A stretch of DNA of 64,000 nucleotides from Ardenticatenaceae bacterium (GTDB lineage: Bacteria; Chloroflexota; Anaerolineae; Promineifilales; Promineifilaceae). Under the pieces are notes generated by a model that ran no database searches, was not told the origin of the DNA, and saw nothing but the letters and a program-made list of their open reading frames with translations. Location: assembly GCA_020634245.1 (NCBI GenBank), contig JACKCC010000011.1, positions 186,001-250,000 on the forward strand. The letters run 5' to 3'. The position numbers and the translations under genes were made by a program. Below, in pieces: positions 35,080-42,358 of this stretch (its first letter is position 1; every line of letters starts with the position of its first letter).

Positions 35080-35081
35080 TT

Positions 35082-35157
35082 TAGCTGGTCAGCGCCTCAG
35101 CATTTCAGCTAGTCAGCAAAAAGCTAAAATGCTGACTGGCTGACAGGCCGAACAGCT
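35082..35157. repeat. TCAGC/GCTGA heptad-type inverted repeat
   Basis: AGCTGGTCAGCGCCTCAGC and ATTTCAGCTAGTCAGC are mirrored by GCTAAAATGCTGACTGGCTGA. It sits between the attenuator and the hisG ribosome binding site. Confidence 0.6.
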
Positions 35158-35170
35158 TTACGGAGGAATT

Positions 35171-36184
35171 ATGACTCGAACCGACATACGACTGGCATTG
35201 CCCAGTAAGGGCATTTTACAAAATGGGGCCGATGAATTTTTAGCCGCGTGCGGCTTGAAGGTATATCGGCCCAATCCGCGGCAATACGCGGCGACGATTG
35301 CCGCACTGCCCGGCGTAACGGTGATGTTCCAACGGCCAGGCGACATCGTCGTTGGCGTGCGCCAGGGGACGATGGATTTTGGCATCACCGGCCTGGACAT
35401 GCTGGCCGAAAAGGGCAGCCGCAACGGCGACCAACCCATCCTCACCCTGCACGATGCGCTGGGGTTTGGTCCCTGTACGCTGAACTTGGCCGTACCGGAG
35501 GGAGAACCGGTGCAAACGATGGCTGATTTGGCGGCATGGGCGGAGAAGTTGGAGAGAGACGGCCGTGCCTTACGCATCGCCACCAAATTCCCCAACGCCA
35601 CCGGACAGTTCCTGGAAAAAAATAACATCACCAACGTAAAACTCATCACTGCTGAAGGTACGTTGGAAATCGCGCCAGCCATCGGCTACGCCGACCTCAT
35701 CGCCGACCTGGTTTCCTCCGGCACCACCTTACGCGACAATCACCTGCGTCCCCTCGACGACGGCGAGATTTTGCGTTCCCAGGCAGCGCTCATTGCTAAC
35801 CGGGAGGCGCTGCAAACCCGGCCCGAAGTGTTAGCCGTTGCCCGCCAACTGCTGGAATACATCGAAGCCCACCTGCGCGGCGAAGGGTCCAATCTGGTGA
35901 TTGCCAACATGCGCGGTCACTCGGCTCAAGAAATCGTCAAGGCAATGGCGGGACGGCCGTACATCGGCGGCTTGCAAGGCCCAACCGTCGCCCCGGTCAT
36001 CCCCCCGCCCGGCGCTACAGAGCAGTGGTTTTCAGTCAGCATCGTCGTGCAAAAAGCCAACCTGATGCCGGCCATTGCTGAACTGCGGGCCATCGGCGGC
36101 AGCGGCGTCATCGTCTCGCCGGTGACTTACATTTTTGAGGAGGAACCGGCGCGGTATAAGGCGATGCTGGCGGCGTTGGATTAA
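35171..36184 (+). CDS. hisG: ATP phosphoribosyltransferase (long form)
   Basis: 337 residues from ATG 35171 (CGGAGG upstream). It joins ATP and PRPP in the first, feedback-controlled step of histidine synthesis. LALPSKGILQNGADEFLAACG is the usual N-terminus (split here over two motifs), and DFGITGLDMLAEKG carries the PRPP/ATP site region. The C-terminal 75 residues (QWFSVSIVVQKANLMP to VSPVTYIFEEE) form the HisG_C regulatory domain, so this is the long form that needs no HisZ. Its TAA stop overlaps the first bases of an AACCGCAAAG hairpin element. It is the first structural gene after the attenuator. Confidence 0.96.
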   Translation: MTRTDIRLALPSKGILQNGADEFLAACGLKVYRPNPRQYAATIAALPGVTVMFQRPGDIVVGVRQGTMDFGITGLDMLAEKGSRNGDQPILTLHDALGFGPCTLNLAVPEGEPVQTMADLAAWAEKLERDGRALRIATKFPNATGQFLEKNNITNVKLITAEGTLEIAPAIGYADLIADLVSSGTTLRDNHLRPLDDGEILRSQAALIANREALQTRPEVLAVARQLLEYIEAHLRGEGSNLVIANMRGHSAQEIVKAMAGRPYIGGLQGPTVAPVIPPPGATEQWFSVSIVVQKANLMPAIAELRAIGGSGVIVSPVTYIFEEEPARYKAMLAALD

Positions 36185-36259
36185 CCGCAAAGCACGCGAA
36201 GGACGCAAAGAAGAAAGAAAAACTTTGCGCTCTTTGCGCTCTTTGCGCCCTTTGCGGTG
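36183..36259. repeat. gene-free AACCGCAAAG inverted-repeat element between hisG and hisD
   Basis: Begins AACCGCAAAGCACGCGAAGG at 36183, overlapping the hisG stop, and ends CCTTTGCGGTG. The arms are CGCAAAG-type words and their complement around an A-rich centre. It has the same arms as the GxxExxY-bearing unit at 37593-38054 but no gene inside. Confidence 0.8.
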
Positions 36260-36274
36260 AAAAAAGAGGACAAC

Positions 36275-37594
36275 ATGATCAGAATTTACAGCAAGGAAGA
36301 AGCACAAAAAACGATATTGCGGCGAGAGATGGCATTGGAACCAACTGTGCCGCCGCGATTGCAGGCCAGTTTGGAACGCTTGTTTGGGATGGGAGCGACT
36401 CCGGAAACGGCCGTTACCCACATCCTGCGCGACGTCCGAGAAAGAGGCGACTCAGCCCTGCGTGACTGGACGTTGAAAATTGATGGAGTTCAGTTGGCTG
36501 GTTTGTTGGTTGGTTCGTTGGATGTAGAAACGGCCGTTTCCCGCATACCCACCGATTTAGCCGACGCTTTGCGCTTTGCTGCCCAACGCATCCGTCAATT
36601 CCACGAATTCCAGCCGCTGCCCAACTGGGCGACAAACGAAATGGGCGGCACGCTGGGCCAGCGGGTGACGCCTATCCGGCGCGTCGGCGTTTACGTGCCC
36701 GGCGGAACCGCGCCGCTGCCCTCCTCGCTGCTCATGGCCGTCATCCCGGCGCAGGTGGCCGGCGTGCCCGAAATCGTCGTCGCCACCCCACCCGGCAAAG
36801 ACGGCCAGGTGGCCGACGTCATCCTGGCCGCAGCCCAGATTTGCGGCATCGACACGGTGTACACGCTGGGTGGCGCGCAGGCGGTGGCGGCGCTGGCCTT
36901 CGGCACAGAGAGCGTGCCCCGCGTGGACAAAATCGTGGGGGCAGGCGGCCTGTTCACCACGCTGGCCAAGCGGCAGGTGTACGGGATTGTGGGGATTGAT
37001 GGCTTGTATGGTCCGACGGAAACGGCCGTTGTCGCTGACGAAACGGCCGATCCCGCCTGGGTGGCCGCCGATTTGCTGGCTCAAGCCGAACACGACGTCC
37101 TGGCTACCGCCATTTTATTCACGCCATCACATAAATTAGCAACGGCCGTTCAGATCGAAGTCGCCCGGCAGATGGAAAACTTGAGCCGCGCCGACACCAT
37201 CGCCATCTCGCTCAATGGGCAGGGCGGCATCGTCCTCACTAACAATCTGGACGAAGCCTGCCAGATGGCCAGCGATTTTGCCGCCGAGCACACCTGCATC
37301 GCCACCAACGACCCGGCGCAGTACGTGAACAAAATCCCTAACGCTGGCGGCCTGTTCATCGGCGAACGCTCCTTCGAGGTGCTGGGGGATTATGTGGCCG
37401 GACCGAGTCACGTCATGCCCACCAGCGGCACGGCCCGCTTTGCCTCGCCGTTGAACGTGGCCGACTTCGTCAAAATCAGCAGCATCATCCAACTTGACAA
37501 CGCCACATCGGCCCGCCTCAGCCCCATCGCGGCGCGCATCGCCCAGGCGGAGGGGTTGACGGCCCATGCGAGTGCGGCGGAGAAGAGGATTTAA
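36275..37594 (+). CDS. hisD: histidinol dehydrogenase
   Basis: 439 residues from ATG 36275 (AGAGG upstream). It oxidises L-histidinol to histidine in two NAD-dependent steps. The motifs VGVYVPGGTAPLPSSLLMAVIPA, split by the nucleotide site, GGAQAVAALAFGTESVP, DGLYGPTETAVVADE, AEHD and PSHVMPTSGTARF give the zinc and catalytic residues of the family. Length and domain plan are normal. The stop TAA overlaps the left end of the GxxExxY element. Four ACGGCCGT palindromes lie inside. Confidence 0.96.
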   Translation: MIRIYSKEEAQKTILRREMALEPTVPPRLQASLERLFGMGATPETAVTHILRDVRERGDSALRDWTLKIDGVQLAGLLVGSLDVETAVSRIPTDLADALRFAAQRIRQFHEFQPLPNWATNEMGGTLGQRVTPIRRVGVYVPGGTAPLPSSLLMAVIPAQVAGVPEIVVATPPGKDGQVADVILAAAQICGIDTVYTLGGAQAVAALAFGTESVPRVDKIVGAGGLFTTLAKRQVYGIVGIDGLYGPTETAVVADETADPAWVAADLLAQAEHDVLATAILFTPSHKLATAVQIEVARQMENLSRADTIAISLNGQGGIVLTNNLDEACQMASDFAAEHTCIATNDPAQYVNKIPNAGGLFIGERSFEVLGDYVAGPSHVMPTSGTARFASPLNVADFVKISSIIQLDNATSARLSPIAARIAQAEGLTAHASAAEKRI

Positions 37595-38054
37595 CCGCAA
37601 AGGGCGCAAAGAACGCAAAGAAAAAAAGGAGGAAGAGAAGATGGAAAAGAGAGAAGATTCGTTGTCGAATGAGATTATTGGGGCAGCGATTGAAGTTCAC
37701 AAACAGCTTGGACCGGGTCTGTTGGAATCGGCTTATGAAGAATGTCTGGCATACGAGTTTACGCTGCGCCAGATTCCTTTTGAACGACAAAAGCCGCTGC
37801 CTGTTGTTTACAAAGGGGTCCAATTGGACGTTGGCTATCGTCTTGATTTATTGGTCGGCGGCCTTGTTGTGGTGGAATTAAAAGCGGTAGAAAAATTTGC
37901 ACCCATTCATGAGGCACAAATGATCACCTATCTGAAGCTAACCAACTGCAAATTGGGATTACTCCTCAATTTCAACGTTCGCTTGATGAAAAACGGCATC
38001 AAGCGCGTCGCTCTAAACTTATAAATCTTTGCGTTCTTCGCGCCCTTTGCGGTT
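37593..38054 (+). mobile_element. putative nuclease-bearing element bounded by 28-bp inverted repeats
   Basis: The left end (37593-37620) starts AACCGCAAAGGGCGCAAAG and the right end (38027-38054) is its inverted copy with a single mismatch in 28 bases. Between them is only the GxxExxY nuclease gene with a ribosome binding site. The unit is 462 bases and sits exactly between the hisD stop and the hisC ribosome binding site. Gene-free copies of the same arms occur at 36183, 38674 and 16695. The mobile nature is inferred from this structure. No target duplication is visible. Confidence 0.6.
37641..38024 (+). CDS. GxxExxY-family PD-(D/E)XK nuclease-like protein
   Basis: 127 residues from ATG 37641, with AGGAGG ten bases upstream. 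The frame is open further 5', but there it only reads the inverted repeat as Arg/Lys/Glu words. The family signature is present in GPGLLESAYEECLAYEF (G-x-x-E-x-x-Y). The nuclease motif is in LDLLVGGLVVVELKAVE, where Asp and the Glu-x-Lys pair match the PD-(D/E)XK active site. Family function is not established to my knowledge. The gene interrupts the his operon between hisD and hisC, has no metabolic link to it, and is enclosed by 28-bp inverted repeats, which points to a mobile or selfish role. Confidence 0.85.
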   Translation: MEKREDSLSNEIIGAAIEVHKQLGPGLLESAYEECLAYEFTLRQIPFERQKPLPVVYKGVQLDVGYRLDLLVGGLVVVELKAVEKFAPIHEAQMITYLKLTNCKLGLLLNFNVRLMKNGIKRVALNL

Positions 38055-38070
38055 CAAAAATGGAGAAACT

Positions 38071-39228
38071 ATGATCAACTTCGTTCGACCAGACATTGCT
38101 GAGATGGAACCGTACACGCCGATTGTGCCGTTTGAGGTGTTGTCGGCGCGGTTGGGACGGGAACCGGCAGACATCGTCAAGCTGGATGCTAATGAGAATC
38201 CGTATGGACCGTCGCCGAAGGTGGTGGAAGCGCTGGGCAACGGCCGTTTCTACCACATCTACCCTGATCCCGAATCCAATCAACTGCGTGAGGCGCTGAG
38301 CGAATTCACCGGCGTCCCCAAAGCGCGCCTCATGGCCGGGGCCGGGGCTGATGAGCTGATTGACCTGGTTTTGCGCGTCGTGCTGTCGCCGGGGGATGTG
38401 GTGGTGGACTGCCCGCCCAGCTTTGGCATGTATCCGTTTAGTACGGCCGTTAACGCCGGTCAATACGTCGCTGTGCCGCGAAAGGATGATTTTAGTTTGG
38501 ACATCGAGAAAATCGAGGCCACCGTTACCCGCCACAACGCCAAAATCCTCATCCTCTGCTCGCCCAACAACCCCGACGGCAGCCTCATCTCCGACGACGA
38601 CCTGCGCCGCCTGCTGGCCCTGCCTGTTTTGGTTGTTCTGGATGAGGCGTATGTTGATTTTGTCGGAGTTTTGAACCGCAAAGCACGCGAAGAACGCAAA
38701 GATAAACAAGAAAAAAACTTTGCGCCCTCTGCGTCCTTTGCGGTTAGCCATCTTAATTGGGTGATGGAATACGACAATCTGGCGGTTTTGCGGACGTTTA
38801 GCAAGCTGGCCGGACTGGCCGGGCTGCGCGTTGGCTACGGCGCATTCCCGGAGTGGCTGCTGCCGCACATGTGGAAAATCAAGCAGCCCTACAACATCAA
38901 TGTTGCCGCTTCGCTGGCCGCCCTGGCCGCGCTGCAAGACCGCGATTGGCTGGCAGACAAAGTCGCCCTCATCGTGCAAGAGCGGGAACGGATGGCAGCC
39001 GAACTGGCGCAATTTGATTGGTTGCAACCCTACCCCAGCCATTCCAACTTCGTCCTTTTTCGCGTTTTGGGCCGGGATGCGCGACAATTGAAGCTGGATT
39101 TGGAGCAGCGCGGCGTCCTGGTTCGTTACTTCAACAAACCGGGCCTGGACAACTGCATCCGCATCAGCGCCGGCAAGCCGGAAGAAACGGATAGATTGGT
39201 TGCCGCAATGAAAGAGATTGGAGACTAG
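38071..39228 (+). CDS. hisC: histidinol-phosphate aminotransferase with an in-frame repeat insertion
   Basis: 385 residues from ATG 38071. A PLP enzyme of the class I/II fold that converts imidazole acetol phosphate to histidinol phosphate with glutamate. KLDANENPYGPSP, the Asp/Tyr segment VVLDEAYVDF and the PLP lysine in LRTFSKLAGLAGLRVGYG are clear. Residues 202-225 are encoded exactly by the 72-base element at 38674-38745, inserted between VVLDEAYVDFVG and the strand carrying YDNLAVLRTFSK. Family members have about a dozen variable residues there, so the loop is enlarged by a Lys/Arg/Glu-rich segment. The frame is intact and the enzyme is probably active. Confidence 0.93.
   Translation: MINFVRPDIAEMEPYTPIVPFEVLSARLGREPADIVKLDANENPYGPSPKVVEALGNGRFYHIYPDPESNQLREALSEFTGVPKARLMAGAGADELIDLVLRVVLSPGDVVVDCPPSFGMYPFSTAVNAGQYVAVPRKDDFSLDIEKIEATVTRHNAKILILCSPNNPDGSLISDDDLRRLLALPVLVVLDEAYVDFVGVLNRKAREERKDKQEKNFAPSASFAVSHLNWVMEYDNLAVLRTFSKLAGLAGLRVGYGAFPEWLLPHMWKIKQPYNINVAASLAALAALQDRDWLADKVALIVQERERMAAELAQFDWLQPYPSHSNFVLFRVLGRDARQLKLDLEQRGVLVRYFNKPGLDNCIRISAGKPEETDRLVAAMKEIGD
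38674..38745. repeat. gene-free AACCGCAAAG element inside hisC
   Basis: A 28-base arm (starts AACCGCAAAGCACGCGAAG), a 16-base A-rich centre and a 28-base arm (ends CCTTTGCGGTT) give 72 bases, exactly 24 codons. It begins on a hisC codon boundary and contains no stop in that frame. It is the only copy seen within a gene. Confidence 0.85.
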
Positions 39229-39233
39229 AGACT

Positions 39234-39821
39234 ATGAGACTGGCAACTGTAAACCGCAAAACAGGCGAAACCGACATCACGATTTCGATAAATTTAGACG
39301 GTACGGGGCAGCATCAAATTAGTACAGGCGTTGGTTTTTTGGATCATATGTTAACGGCCGTATCCGTCCACAGCCTCATCGATTTAGAAGCACACGCCCA
39401 GGGCGACCTCCACATCGACAGCCACCACACCATTGAGGATGTAGGCATCGTGTTGGGGCAGGCGCTCAATCAGGCCGTTGGCGACCGCAAAGGCATTAAC
39501 CGGGTCGGCCACGCCTACGTGCCGATGGATGAGGCGCTGGGCTTTGTGGCGCTGGATTTCAGTGGACGGCCGTACACCATTTTCCAGGCTGAATGGGCCA
39601 CCCCAGCCATCGGCCAGTTCCCCACCGATTTGATCCAGCATTTCTTCGAGTCGGTGGCGGTACACGGCCGTATCACTTTGCACGCAAATGTAAACGGCCG
39701 TAACGACCACCATAAAGCGGAAGCGTTGTTTAAGGCATTGGCACGGGCTTTGCGAACGGCCGTTGCCCTCGACCCGCGCCGTACAGATATAGCCAGCACA
39801 AAAGGGACGTTAACCGAGTAA
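39234..39821 (+). CDS. hisB: imidazoleglycerol-phosphate dehydratase
   Basis: 195 residues from ATG 39234, five bases after the hisC stop. A single-domain dehydratase without the histidinol-phosphatase part found in enterobacteria. Manganese-binding His/Glu motifs: GVGFLDHMLTAVSVHS, DSHHTIEDVGIVLG and NGRNDHHKAEALFKALARAL. Five ACGGCCGT palindromes fall in this short gene. Confidence 0.96.
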   Translation: MRLATVNRKTGETDITISINLDGTGQHQISTGVGFLDHMLTAVSVHSLIDLEAHAQGDLHIDSHHTIEDVGIVLGQALNQAVGDRKGINRVGHAYVPMDEALGFVALDFSGRPYTIFQAEWATPAIGQFPTDLIQHFFESVAVHGRITLHANVNGRNDHHKAEALFKALARALRTAVALDPRRTDIASTKGTLTE

Positions 39822-39880
39822 TCCGGTAATCAGTAAACGGTAATCCGATTACTGGTCACCGATTACCAAATGGAAATCGT

Positions 39881-40555
39881 ATGACCCAAACCATCACCAT
39901 GATCGACTATGGCGCGAGCAACATTCGCTCGGCGCAAAAAGCATTTGAATATATCGGGGCCGATGTCGTCCTGACCGAAGACCCGGAAGTCGTGCGCCGA
40001 GCCGACAAGCTGGTTTTACCCGGTGTCGGCGCGTTTGGTTCCGGGATGGCCGGCCTGAACCAGCGCCACCTGCCCACCGCCATCCACGAAGCCGTCCGGC
40101 GCGGCATTCCCTTTCTGGGCATCTGCGTCGGCATGCAGCTCATGTTCAGCGAAGGCCACGAAATGGGCGTGCATCAAGGGCTGGATTTGCTGGCAGGAAA
40201 AGTCGTGCGGTTTCCAGAAAAAGCCGTCATGCGTCATGCGTCATCCGTCAATGACCAGCCACCAGCCACCAGCCACCAACCACTGAAAATACCGCATATG
40301 GGCTGGAATCAGTTGGAACCGGCCTGGGAAAATCCGCTGCTGGCCGGTGTTAAAATGGGCGATTATGCCTATTTTGTGCACTCGTATTACTGCGATCCGG
40401 TGGCGGCAACGGCCGTACTCGCCTGGACCGATTATGGTTTCCCGTTTGCCTCGGTCGTGGCTAAAGATAACCTGTACGGCCTCCAGTTCCACCCGGAAAA
40501 AAGTCAGTCTGTTGGCTTGAAGATTTTACAAAACTTTATGGAGAAAATAGTGTAA
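39881..40555 (+). CDS. hisH: imidazole glycerol phosphate synthase, glutamine amidotransferase subunit
   Basis: 224 residues from ATG 39881. It supplies ammonia from glutamine to HisF. A class I amidotransferase: GIPFLGICVGMQLMF with the nucleophile Cys, and YGLQFHPEKSQ with His and Glu. Between VVRFPEK and LKIPHMGWNQLEP there are about 20 extra residues (AVMRHASSVNDQPPATSHQP), encoded by GTCATGC and ACCAGCC heptanucleotide repeats. This is an in-frame expansion in a surface loop. The stop overlaps the start of the next small gene by one base. Confidence 0.94.
   Translation: MTQTITMIDYGASNIRSAQKAFEYIGADVVLTEDPEVVRRADKLVLPGVGAFGSGMAGLNQRHLPTAIHEAVRRGIPFLGICVGMQLMFSEGHEMGVHQGLDLLAGKVVRFPEKAVMRHASSVNDQPPATSHQPLKIPHMGWNQLEPAWENPLLAGVKMGDYAYFVHSYYCDPVAATAVLAWTDYGFPFASVVAKDNLYGLQFHPEKSQSVGLKILQNFMEKIV
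40225..40283. repeat. heptanucleotide repeat expansion within hisH
   Basis: Tandem units GTCATGC, GTCATGC, GTCATCC, GTCAATG are followed by ACCAGCC three times and ACCAACC. All have a 7-base period, yet the whole keeps the hisH frame. Confidence 0.75.
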
Positions 40556-40806
40556 TGCTGGATGAAAAAACAATTCAGTCTTGGACAGCAGAAGAATTAA
40601 TCAAAGAAGTCTGGCACGAACTTACTCAAAAATCATCACTTGCCTTGACCTGGGCTGAAGTTCTAGCTATTGAAGATAATGGTTATGGTTTTTCAAGTGA
40701 CGAACAAAAAGATGCTTTGCTAAAACTAAAGAAAGAAATCGAAATCATCCGTTTCGTTACAGATTGGATGCTTATCTGGCATCAAGGTCAAAAGGGAAGC
40801 GCATGA
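40555..40806 (+). CDS. small uncharacterised protein in the his operon
   Basis: 83 residues, starting at the ATG that shares one base with the hisH stop and ending in an ATGA overlap with hisA, so it is embedded by translational coupling on both sides. Sequence MLDEKTIQSWTAEELIKEVW... is helical and acidic/basic mixed, with three Trp residues and no signal or membrane segment. It is distinctly more AT-rich than hisH and hisA. I recognise no family; a recently acquired gene or small regulatory partner are both possible. Confidence 0.6.
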   Translation: MLDEKTIQSWTAEELIKEVWHELTQKSSLALTWAEVLAIEDNGYGFSSDEQKDALLKLKKEIEIIRFVTDWMLIWHQGQKGSA

Positions 40807-41543
40807 GCTTTATAATCTACCCGGCAATTGATTTACGAAACGGCCGTGTCGTCCGCTTGCAATACGGCGATCCCAACAAACAGACCATTTTCGGCGACGA
40901 TCCGGCGGCGATGGGGCGCAAATGGGTGGCCGCCGGGGCCGAATGGCTCCATGTCGTCAACCTGGATGGCGCATTTGATGAGGCGGGCGCGGCCAATTGG
41001 GCGGCGCTGCCCCAACTGACCCAGCTTGGCGCAAAGGTGCAGTTTGGCGGCGGCATCCGCTCGCTGGCCGACGTGGAGGGGGCGCTGGATGCAGGCGTGA
41101 GTCGTGTCATTCTGGGCACGGCCGCTATCGAAAACCCCGACCTCGTCGCCCAGGCCATCGCCCAATTCGGCCCGACCCGAATCGCTGTGGGCATTGATGC
41201 GCGGGATGGAGTGGTGAAGACGAGAGGGTGGTTGCAGGAAACGGGAACCACTCCCCAACAACTCGGTCAGCAAATGAAAGGCCTGGGCGTGCAAACCATC
41301 ATCTATACCGACATCAGCCGCGATGGCGTTCTCACCGGCGTCAACGCGGAAGCGACTGCCCAACTTGCTCAGGTGACCGGCCTGCACGTTATCGCTTCCG
41401 GCGGCGTGGCTTCAATCGAAGATTTGCAGCGCTGTCATGATTTGGCGAGCAAAGGCATCGCTGGCGTTATTATCGGCCGTGCCTTGTACGATGGTAAAAT
41501 CAATTTGGAAGAGGCCATAAAAGCCGTGACACGTGATGCGTGA
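40803..41543 (+). CDS. hisA: phosphoribosylformimino-5-aminoimidazole carboxamide ribotide isomerase
   Basis: 246 residues from ATG 40803, overlapping the preceding small gene. A (beta/alpha)8 barrel with the typical start IYPAIDLRNGRVVRL (catalytic Asp), the phosphate-binding FGGGIRSL, VGIDARDG with the second catalytic Asp and ASGGVASIEDL. It performs the ProFAR isomerisation before HisF. Its end lies in a CACGTTTCACGCATCACG-type repeat leading to hisF. Confidence 0.95.
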   Translation: MSFIIYPAIDLRNGRVVRLQYGDPNKQTIFGDDPAAMGRKWVAAGAEWLHVVNLDGAFDEAGAANWAALPQLTQLGAKVQFGGGIRSLADVEGALDAGVSRVILGTAAIENPDLVAQAIAQFGPTRIAVGIDARDGVVKTRGWLQETGTTPQQLGQQMKGLGVQTIIYTDISRDGVLTGVNAEATAQLAQVTGLHVIASGGVASIEDLQRCHDLASKGIAGVIIGRALYDGKINLEEAIKAVTRDA

Positions 41544-41578
41544 CAATATCACGTTTCACGCATCACGCAGGAGCATCC

Positions 41579-42358
41579 ATGTTAGCCAAACGAATTATTC
41601 CTTGTCTCGATGTCAAGGACAGCCGCGTCGTCAAAGGCATCAATTTTGTCGAACTGCGCGACGCCGGTGATCCGGTGGAGCAGGCCAAACTGTACGACGC
41701 CGCCGGGGCCGACGAACTCGTCTTCCTGGACATCACCGCCACCCACGAAGCCCGGCGCACCGTCATCGACCTGGCCAGCGCCGTCGCCGAGCAGGTCTTC
41801 ATCCCCTTCACCATCGGCGGCGGCATCCGCACCGTGGACGACATGCACGGCATCCTGCGCGCCGGAGCCGACAAAATCAGCATCAACTCCGCCGCCGTCC
41901 GCAGCCCGGAACTCATCACCAAGGGCGCGGAAGCGTTCGGCAGCCAGGCGGTAGTGGTGGCGATAGATGCGAAGAGGCAAGGCAGAAGGCAGAAGGCAGA
42001 AGGCAGAATGAGTTGGGAAGTGTATGTTTCTGGCGGGCGCACACCGACCGGCCTGGATGCGGTTGAATGGGCGCAGGAGGCAGAACGGCGCGGCGCGGGC
42101 GAGATATTGCTGACCAGCATGGACGGCGATGGCACGCAGGCCGGCTATGACATCGAACTGACCCGCGCCATCAGCGATGCGGTTAACATCCCGGTGATTG
42201 CTTCCGGCGGGGCAGGCACGCTGGCCCATTTCGCCGCCGCGCTGACCGCTGGCGGAGCCGATGCGGCGCTGGCGGCGTCGTTGTTTCATTACAAGCAGCT
42301 CACAATTGCAGAGGTAAAAGATTATCTCGCCGAACGAGGGATTCCGGTAAGATTATGA
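41579..42358 (+). CDS. hisF: imidazole glycerol phosphate synthase, cyclase subunit
   Basis: 259 residues from ATG 41579 (CAGGAG upstream; an in-frame start at 41540 would translate a repeat). The barrel starts MLAKRIIPCLDVKDSRVVKG with the catalytic Asp, then FTIGGGIRTVDD, VVVAIDAKR with the second Asp and ASGGAGTLAHF. After VAIDAKR there are about 12 extra residues (QGRRQKAEGRMS) encoded by four perfect tandem copies of GGCAGAA; the normal sequence resumes at WEVYVSGGRTPTGLDA. The stop overlaps the hisI start. Confidence 0.95.
   Translation: MLAKRIIPCLDVKDSRVVKGINFVELRDAGDPVEQAKLYDAAGADELVFLDITATHEARRTVIDLASAVAEQVFIPFTIGGGIRTVDDMHGILRAGADKISINSAAVRSPELITKGAEAFGSQAVVVAIDAKRQGRRQKAEGRMSWEVYVSGGRTPTGLDAVEWAQEAERRGAGEILLTSMDGDGTQAGYDIELTRAISDAVNIPVIASGGAGTLAHFAAALTAGGADAALAASLFHYKQLTIAEVKDYLAERGIPVRL
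41981..42008. repeat. GGCAGAA heptanucleotide x4 within hisF
   Basis: Four perfect tandem copies of GGCAGAA, 28 bases, preceded by an incomplete unit. They lie in the loop after the second catalytic Asp of HisF, and the frame is kept by flanking bases. Confidence 0.85.

Noticed and set aside
36480..36540. Repeat-like TTGGTTTGTTGGTTGGTT stretch in hisD as another in-frame insertion
   Set aside because: Against the E. coli HisD sequence as I recall it, the segment has the normal length, so it is not an insertion even if its composition was shaped by repeats.
37566..37640. Longer start for the GxxExxY protein
   Set aside because: The extra residues come from the 28-bp inverted repeat; AGGAGG precedes the ATG at 37641.
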